A stretch of DNA of 64,000 nucleotides, from positions 643,501-707,500 of the forward strand of contig NZ_CP066786.1 in the NCBI RefSeq assembly GCF_016598595.1. The letters run 5' to 3'. The position numbers and the translations under genes were made by a program. Below are positions 60,234 through 64,000 of this stretch, piece by piece. Each line of letters begins with the position of its first letter. Position 1 is the first letter of the stretch. The notes beneath the pieces were generated by a model. The model did not search any database. It was not told the origin of the DNA and saw only the letters and a list, made by a program, of their open reading frames with translations. The DNA is from Martelella lutilitoris. Its GTDB lineage: Bacteria > Pseudomonadota > Alphaproteobacteria > Rhizobiales > Rhizobiaceae.

Positions 60234-62090
60234 ATGTTTCGCTGGTTTGAAAACCGCCTCAATCCCTACCCCGTGGAGGAGCCCACGGCGCCGCCCACGG
60301 GCCTTATTCCCTTCCTGTGGCACTATTCGAAGCCCGCAGCGCCCTATCTCGCGCTGATGGCCTTCATTGCGGCGCTGGTTGCCTTCGGGGAAGTCTATCT
60401 GTTCCGCTTCCTCGGCGATATCGTCGACTGGCTGTCGACGGCCAACCGCGAGACCTTCCTTGCGGACGAGGGCTGGCGGCTCGCCTTCATGGGCGCGCTG
60501 GTTCTGGTGCTGCTGCCGGGCCTGACGATTTTCTCCTCGCTGCTGATCCATCAGGTGCTGTTGGGCAATCTGCCGATGATCAGCCGCTGGCAGATGCATC
60601 GCTATGTGTTGCGCCACTCGATGAACTTCTTCGCCAACGAGTTTGCGGGACGGGTTTCGCAGAAGGTCATGCAGACCTCGCTTGCCATCCGCGAAACGGT
60701 GATGAAGGCGCTCGACATGTTCGTCTACGTCATCACCTATTTCGTTTCGATGATCTTCATCGTTGCCGCAGCCGACCGGCGTCTCGTCATTCCGCTTCTG
60801 GTCTGGATCGTCATCTATGCCATGCTGCTCTGGTACTTTATCCCGCGGCTGCGCAAGATCTCGGCCGAGCAGGCCGACGCGCGCTCTCTGATGACGGGCA
60901 GGGTGGTCGACAGCTACACCAATATCGCCACCGTCAAGCTGTTCTCGCATGCCGGCCGCGAGGAGCTTTTCGCGCGCGAGGGCATGGACGGATTTCTGGA
61001 TACCGTCTACCGCCAGATGCGGCGCGTGACCCAGTTCCAGGCGCTCGTCTATGTCAACAACGCGGTTGCGCTTTTTGCCGTGGCGGCGCTGGCGATCCGC
61101 TTCTGGCTGGAAAGCAGCATCACCGTCGGCGCAATTGCGCTGACTCTCGGTCTGGTTATGCGCATCGGCGGCATGTCGCAGTGGATCATGTGGGAAGTCA
61201 CCGGGCTCTTCGAGAACATCGGCACGGTCTATGACGGCATGTCGATGATGGCGAAGAAGCACGAGCTGGTCGATGTTGACAACGCGCAGGCTCTGGACGT
61301 GAAGAAAGGCGAGATCGTCTATGATGATATTTCCTTCCATTACGGCAAGGCGGGCGGCGTCATCTCCGGTTTGTCGCTCACCATCAGGCCGGGCGAGAAG
61401 GTCGGTCTGGTCGGACGTTCCGGCGCGGGCAAGACGACGATGATGAACCTGCTCCTGCGCTTCTTCGATCTTGAAGGCGGGAAGATCACCATCGACGGCC
61501 AGGATGTCTCGAAAGTGTCGCAGGACAGCCTGCGCTCGATGATCGGCGTTGTGACGCAGGATACCTCCCTGCTGCATCGCTCGATCCGCGACAACATCGC
61601 CTATAGCCGTCCGGGCGCAACGGACGAGGAGGTTGTTGCCGCGGCAAAACGCGCTAATGCCTGGGACTTCATCGAAGGGCTTTCCGACATGCAGGGACGC
61701 ACCGGGCTTGACGCCCATGTCGGCGAGCGCGGGGTGAAGCTTTCCGGCGGCCAGCGCCAGCGCATCGCGATCGCCCGCGTGTTCCTGAAGGACGCGCCGA
61801 TCCTGGTGCTGGACGAGGCGACCTCGGCGCTCGATTCAGAGGTCGAGGCGGCCATTCAGGAAAGCCTGTTCGGGTTGATGGAGGGCAAGACCGTGATCGC
61901 GATCGCCCACCGCCTGTCGACGCTGACGGAGATGGATCGCCTCGTTGTCCTCGACAAGGGCGAGATCATCGAGACGGGCACGCATCAGGAACTCGTGGAG
62001 GCCGGCGGCATCTATGCCGATCTGTGGAAACGCCAGTCCGGCGGCTTTCTCGCCGAGGACGAGACGCTTGCCGGAGAGGCTGCCGAGTAA
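60234..62090 (+). CDS. ABC exporter, fused membrane and ATPase domains
   Basis: 618 residues, type IV half-transporter that works as a dimer. Six-helix membrane domain (about 30-325) with LALMAFIAALVAFGEVYLFR and VYVITYFVSMIFIVAAADRR. ATPase domain: Walker A GLVGRSGAGKTTMMN, Q-loop VVTQDTSLLHRS, signature KLSGGQRQRIAIARV, Walker B ILVLDEATSALDSE and the H-loop IAIAHRLSTLTEM. It resembles MsbA/multidrug-type exporters; the substrate (lipid, drug or peptide) is not predictable. GGAG precedes the ATG, behind a leader with a short ORF. A terminator hairpin follows at 62157. Confidence 0.93.
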   Translation: MFRWFENRLNPYPVEEPTAPPTGLIPFLWHYSKPAAPYLALMAFIAALVAFGEVYLFRFLGDIVDWLSTANRETFLADEGWRLAFMGALVLVLLPGLTIFSSLLIHQVLLGNLPMISRWQMHRYVLRHSMNFFANEFAGRVSQKVMQTSLAIRETVMKALDMFVYVITYFVSMIFIVAAADRRLVIPLLVWIVIYAMLLWYFIPRLRKISAEQADARSLMTGRVVDSYTNIATVKLFSHAGREELFAREGMDGFLDTVYRQMRRVTQFQALVYVNNAVALFAVAALAIRFWLESSITVGAIALTLGLVMRIGGMSQWIMWEVTGLFENIGTVYDGMSMMAKKHELVDVDNAQALDVKKGEIVYDDISFHYGKAGGVISGLSLTIRPGEKVGLVGRSGAGKTTMMNLLLRFFDLEGGKITIDGQDVSKVSQDSLRSMIGVVTQDTSLLHRSIRDNIAYSRPGATDEEVVAAAKRANAWDFIEGLSDMQGRTGLDAHVGERGVKLSGGQRQRIAIARVFLKDAPILVLDEATSALDSEVEAAIQESLFGLMEGKTVIAIAHRLSTLTEMDRLVVLDKGEIIETGTHQELVEAGGIYADLWKRQSGGFLAEDETLAGEAAE

Positions 62091-62095
62091 GAACG

Positions 62096-62125
62096 GGCGG
62101 GCCCGCCGGAGACGGCGGGCCCGCC
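62096..62125. terminator. Very GC-rich 12-bp hairpin after the ABC exporter
   Basis: 62096-62107 pairs perfectly with 62114-62125 (GGGCCCGCC core), loop GGAGAC, five bases after the stop codon. No T-run follows, so on its own it would be a 3' end-protecting stem; it precedes the better terminator at 62157. Confidence 0.5.
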
Positions 62126-62156
62126 GAAAAACCGACGGGTTTGTCAGCAGTCTGGG

Positions 62157-62182
62157 AGGCGGCCGTGGCCGCCTTTCTTTGT
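62157..62182 (+). terminator. Terminator of the ABC exporter gene
   Basis: Stem AGGCGGC/GCCGCCT (62157-62163 and 62168-62174) with tetraloop CGTG, followed by TTCTTTG. Lies between the exporter and the convergent phyR. Confidence 0.72.
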
Positions 62183-62205
62183 TTATGCGAGGTTGCCCGG
62201 CCTCT

Positions 62206-63000
62206 TCAGGCCGCTTCCTGGTGTCGTTCCTGGAAGAACAGGGCCTGGCTGATCAGCGCCTTGACCATGTCCGGGTTGAACGGCTTGGTGACCAGGAAGG
62301 TCGGCTCGGGTCGTTCGCCGGTCAGGAGGCGCTCGGGGAAGGCGGTGATGAAGATCACCGGAATGGAGTCATGCTCCAGGATGTCGTTGACCGCGTCGAT
62401 ACCGGAGCTGCCGTCGGCAAGCTGGATGTCGGCGAGCACCATGCCTGGCTTGGAACTGTTGTAGAGGTCGACCGCTTCCTTGTGGGTGCGCGCGATGCCG
62501 GTCACCCGATGACCGAGGCTTTCGACCATCTGCTCGATATCCATGGCGATCAGCGGCTCGTCCTCGATGATCATGATGTCGGTGGCCACCTGGCGGGCGA
62601 TCTCTGCCGAGGCCTCGTCAACGAGGCCGGGGATCGCGTCGGGCTCGACCTCGAGGATCGCGGCCGTTTCCTCATGTGAGAAATTTTCGAGCGAGATCAG
62701 CAGAAAGGCCTGCCGAGGCTTGGCCGGAAGCGCCATCAGATTGGCCGCGGCGCGTTTTTCCCATGAATAGGGCGATTCGATGTCCTCGATCTCGATCGTT
62801 GTGGAACTGAACAGGCGTGAAAAGAGTTTGTAGAGTGAAACCTTGTCGTCGCCGTCCTCGGGAAAAAGAGAGACATCCTCGATCAGCGTTTCAAGGACGG
62901 CGGCAACATAGGCATCGCCGGAGGTTTGCGATCCGGTCACGGCACGAGCGTACCGCCTGAGATATGGCAAATGGGCAGCGATACGGGTTGAAAGCGACAT
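62206..63000 (-). CDS. phyR: PhyR anti-anti-sigma response regulator
   Basis: 264 residues. The N-terminal half is a sigma-factor mimic (YVAAVLETLIEDVSLFPEDG, SPYSWEKRAAANLMALPAKP, AFLLISLENFSHEETAAILE). The C-terminal half is a receiver domain (IMIIEDEPLIAMDIEQMVES) with phosphoacceptor Asp191 in VLADIQLADG, Thr in IFITAFPE and Lys in VTKPFN. When phosphorylated it binds NepR and frees EcfG, switching on the general stress response. GGAG lies ten bases before ATG 63000. Divergent from nepR-ecfG with a shared palindromic promoter region. Confidence 0.97.
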   Translation of the reverse strand: MSLSTRIAAHLPYLRRYARAVTGSQTSGDAYVAAVLETLIEDVSLFPEDGDDKVSLYKLFSRLFSSTTIEIEDIESPYSWEKRAAANLMALPAKPRQAFLLISLENFSHEETAAILEVEPDAIPGLVDEASAEIARQVATDIMIIEDEPLIAMDIEQMVESLGHRVTGIARTHKEAVDLYNSSKPGMVLADIQLADGSSGIDAVNDILEHDSIPVIFITAFPERLLTGERPEPTFLVTKPFNPDMVKALISQALFFQERHQEAA

Positions 63001-63065
63001 ATTATACAGTCTCCTGCCTCGGTAAATCTGTTGGGTAGGCTCAAAGAGCGCTATCAAAATGACCA

Positions 63066-63090
63066 AATGCGTCAGTCAAAAAAAAGTTCC
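63066..63090 (-). promoter_or_regulatory. Candidate EcfG-type promoter of phyR
   Basis: On the minus strand GGAAC (63090-63086), 16 bases, CATT (63069-63066). One base differs from the EcfG consensus GGAAC-N16/17-CGTT. Autoregulated phyR is usual in the order. Confidence 0.55.
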
Positions 63091-63099
63091 GGCATCGAA

Positions 63100-63124
63100 G
63101 GAACTTTTTAACAGACCCGGCGTT
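63100..63124 (+). promoter_or_regulatory. EcfG-dependent promoter of nepR-ecfG
   Basis: GGAAC (63100-63104), exactly 16 bases, CGTT (63121-63124): a perfect match to the general stress sigma factor consensus. The predicted start lies near 63131, six bases before the nepR ATG. It shows the usual autoregulation of this locus. Confidence 0.85.
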
Positions 63125-63136
63125 TTCGGCTTGAAC

Positions 63137-63361
63137 ATGCAATTGGGTACAAACGGGATTAAACTGGTGAAAAGCAATAGCAGTCTGGGAAAAGGGGAAG
63201 CTCTGCCCGGCACGGCAAAGAGCCCGGAAGAGGCGATAAGCCGTCGCCTCAAGGCCCTTTACAATGCCGTTGAACAGGAGGAGATCCCGGATCGGTTTCT
63301 CGACCTGCTCGAACGTCTTGATGCGGCAGAGTCCGCTTCGACGCGCAAAGCAAAGGGGTGA
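63137..63361 (+). CDS. nepR: NepR anti-sigma factor
   Basis: Seventy-four residues from ATG 63137. The conserved core is ISRRLKALYNAVEQEEIPDR followed by FLDLLERLDAAE, the NepR helices that clamp EcfG. Start 63137 was chosen over an in-frame ATG at 63059 because the EcfG promoter at 63100-63124 lies after 63059, so that codon would not be in the transcript. The mRNA leader is then only a few bases with no ribosome site. It overlaps the ecfG start by GTGA. Confidence 0.9.
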   Translation: MQLGTNGIKLVKSNSSLGKGEALPGTAKSPEEAISRRLKALYNAVEQEEIPDRFLDLLERLDAAESASTRKAKG

Positions 63362-63933
63362 CGGCCTTGGTCAGGGATGATGATACGAGCTTCAAGCGCG
63401 ATATGCTGAAGACGGTGCCCAGCCTGCGCGCCTTTGCGGTATCGCTGTGCGGGCACCAGGATATGGCGGACGATCTCGTTCAGGACACGATCATGAAGGC
63501 CTGGGCCAAGCAGGACAGTTTTGCCGAGGGCACGAACATCAAGGCATGGCTGTTCACGATCCTGCGCAACGAGTTCTACAGTCAGATGCGCAAGAGCGGT
63601 CGCGAAATACAGGATTCCGACAATGTCTTCACCGAACGGCTGTCGACGCATCCCGCACAGTATGGCGCGATGGACCTGCGCGACTTCCGCAAGGCGTTGA
63701 ACCGGCTGCCTGACGATCAGCGCGAGGCGATCATTCTCGTCGGCGCTTCCGGCTTTTCCTATGAGGAGGCGGCCGAGATTTGCCAATGCGCCATCGGCAC
63801 GATCAAGAGCCGCATCGCGCGTGCGCGCGGCAAGCTGCAGGAGCTTCTGGATATCCAGGGAGAGGTCGACTTCGGGCCGGATGCGAATTCCGCCGCCGTC
63901 GTCAGCAGCGCGTTCGTTACGCGCCCGGCATGA
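63358..63933 (+). CDS. ecfG: ECF sigma factor EcfG (general stress response)
   Basis: 191 residues, GTG start at 63358 overlapping the nepR stop, with AAAGGG upstream. Sigma region 2 (about 20-85): FAVSLCGHQDMADDLVQDTI, then AWLFTILRNEFYSQMRKSGR. Region 4 (about 125-180): LNRLPDDQREAIILVGASGF, SYEEAAEICQCAIGTIKSRI, ARARGKLQELL. It directs RNA polymerase to GGAAC-N16/17-CGTT promoters under heat, osmotic, oxidative and starvation stress, and is held inactive by NepR. A histidine kinase of the PhyK type is not in the window and probably lies just beyond it. Confidence 0.96.
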   Translation: MTALVRDDDTSFKRDMLKTVPSLRAFAVSLCGHQDMADDLVQDTIMKAWAKQDSFAEGTNIKAWLFTILRNEFYSQMRKSGREIQDSDNVFTERLSTHPAQYGAMDLRDFRKALNRLPDDQREAIILVGASGFSYEEAAEICQCAIGTIKSRIARARGKLQELLDIQGEVDFGPDANSAAVVSSAFVTRPA

Positions 63934-63972
63934 GGACAAGCCGCGACCGTTCTCCTGCTTCCGATCGAAAAT

Positions 63973-64000
63973 CGCCGTGCGTCCATTCGGACGCACGGCG
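63973..64000. repeat. Dispersed palindromic repeat element B, copy 2
   Basis: 12-bp perfect stem (63973-63984 with 63989-64000), loop ATTC, core GTGCGTCC/GGACGCAC. Same core as 20935-20954 in inverted orientation; copy continues to or past the window edge. Lies 40 bases after ecfG and may help end its transcript. Confidence 0.7.

Noticed and set aside
60117..61718. 533-codon minus-strand frame opposite the ABC exporter
   Set aside because: Antisense of Walker A and membrane domain sequence; low-complexity His/Arg/Asp composition.
63059..63136. Longer NepR starting at 63059
   Set aside because: The perfect EcfG promoter at 63100-63124 is downstream of this codon and no ribosome site precedes it.
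1..64000. CRISPR arrays, insertion sequences, prophage or replication origin
   Set aside because: No regularly spaced direct repeats, no transposase or integrase motifs, no phage structural genes, and no dnaA/parAB-type origin features were seen on reading both strands.

Overview
The window is a GC-rich (about 60 percent) chromosomal segment of an alphaproteobacterium of the order Hyphomicrobiales (Rhizobiales), most likely Rhizobiaceae or a close marine relative. This placement is inferred from gene content: a fused TrpE-TrpG anthranilate synthase behind a WWW leader peptide, a SAM-II riboswitch before metZ, the PhyR/NepR/EcfG stress module, a long-form dCTP deaminase, the DUF6101-ubiA pair and the MoxR/DUF58/DUF4159 block. 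Almost everything is chromosomal core or stable accessory DNA. No phage, insertion sequence, integrase or CRISPR array was seen.

Layout. 1-7940: a peptide-type ABC importer (permease cut by the window edge, and binding protein) divergent from a GntR regulator and a tightly overlapped operon: creatininase-like amidohydrolase, ketopantoate-reductase-like dehydrogenase, SDR, NodB-type deacetylase and isoaspartyl peptidase/asparaginase. This looks like an uptake-and-degradation pathway for an amide or peptide-like compound of unknown identity. 8262-16646: DUF6101, ubiA, cyclopropane fatty acid synthase, a membrane protein, tex, two coupled GNAT acetyltransferases, rpmA and rplU. 16960-24539: tRNA-Ser(CGA), a DUF6880 protein, an acetoin-reductase-like SDR, a YrhK-like membrane protein followed by dispersed palindromic repeats, a membrane-anchored glutamate-synthase-like oxidoreductase and an APC permease.

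24614-38157: metZ-apaG under a SAM-II riboswitch, dcd, a GH13 glucosidase, the trp leader/attenuator and trpE(G), a CDF metal transporter, an aldo/keto reductase, a ClpP-like protease subunit, a BenE-type transporter, and leuA preceded by a Leu-rich leader peptide. 38212-43589: an orphan membrane protein, a TetR regulator, a metallophosphoesterase divergent from an AhpD-like/Rrf2 pair with an ordered array of GGATA half-sites between them, a glutathionyl-hydroquinone-reductase-like enzyme and a GNAT protein.

43600-53057: a head-to-tail block of a BatA-like membrane protein pair, DUF58 and MoxR ATPase, divergent from DUF1285, NUDIX and CCA-adding enzyme. 53062-59808: small conserved proteins, hemF, trmL, an SLC13-type transporter with a divergent AraC regulator, and a FUSC-type membrane protein. 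60032-64000: a well-initiated 18-codon ORF before an ABC exporter, then the general stress response locus phyR <> nepR-ecfG, whose divergent promoters form a 10-bp palindrome of EcfG -35 boxes.

Regulation in the window is rich in RNA-level and short-leader control: SAM-II riboswitch, Trp attenuator, probable Leu attenuator and a possible new leader peptide. All identifications come from reading the sequence and from memory of the families; no database search was run.
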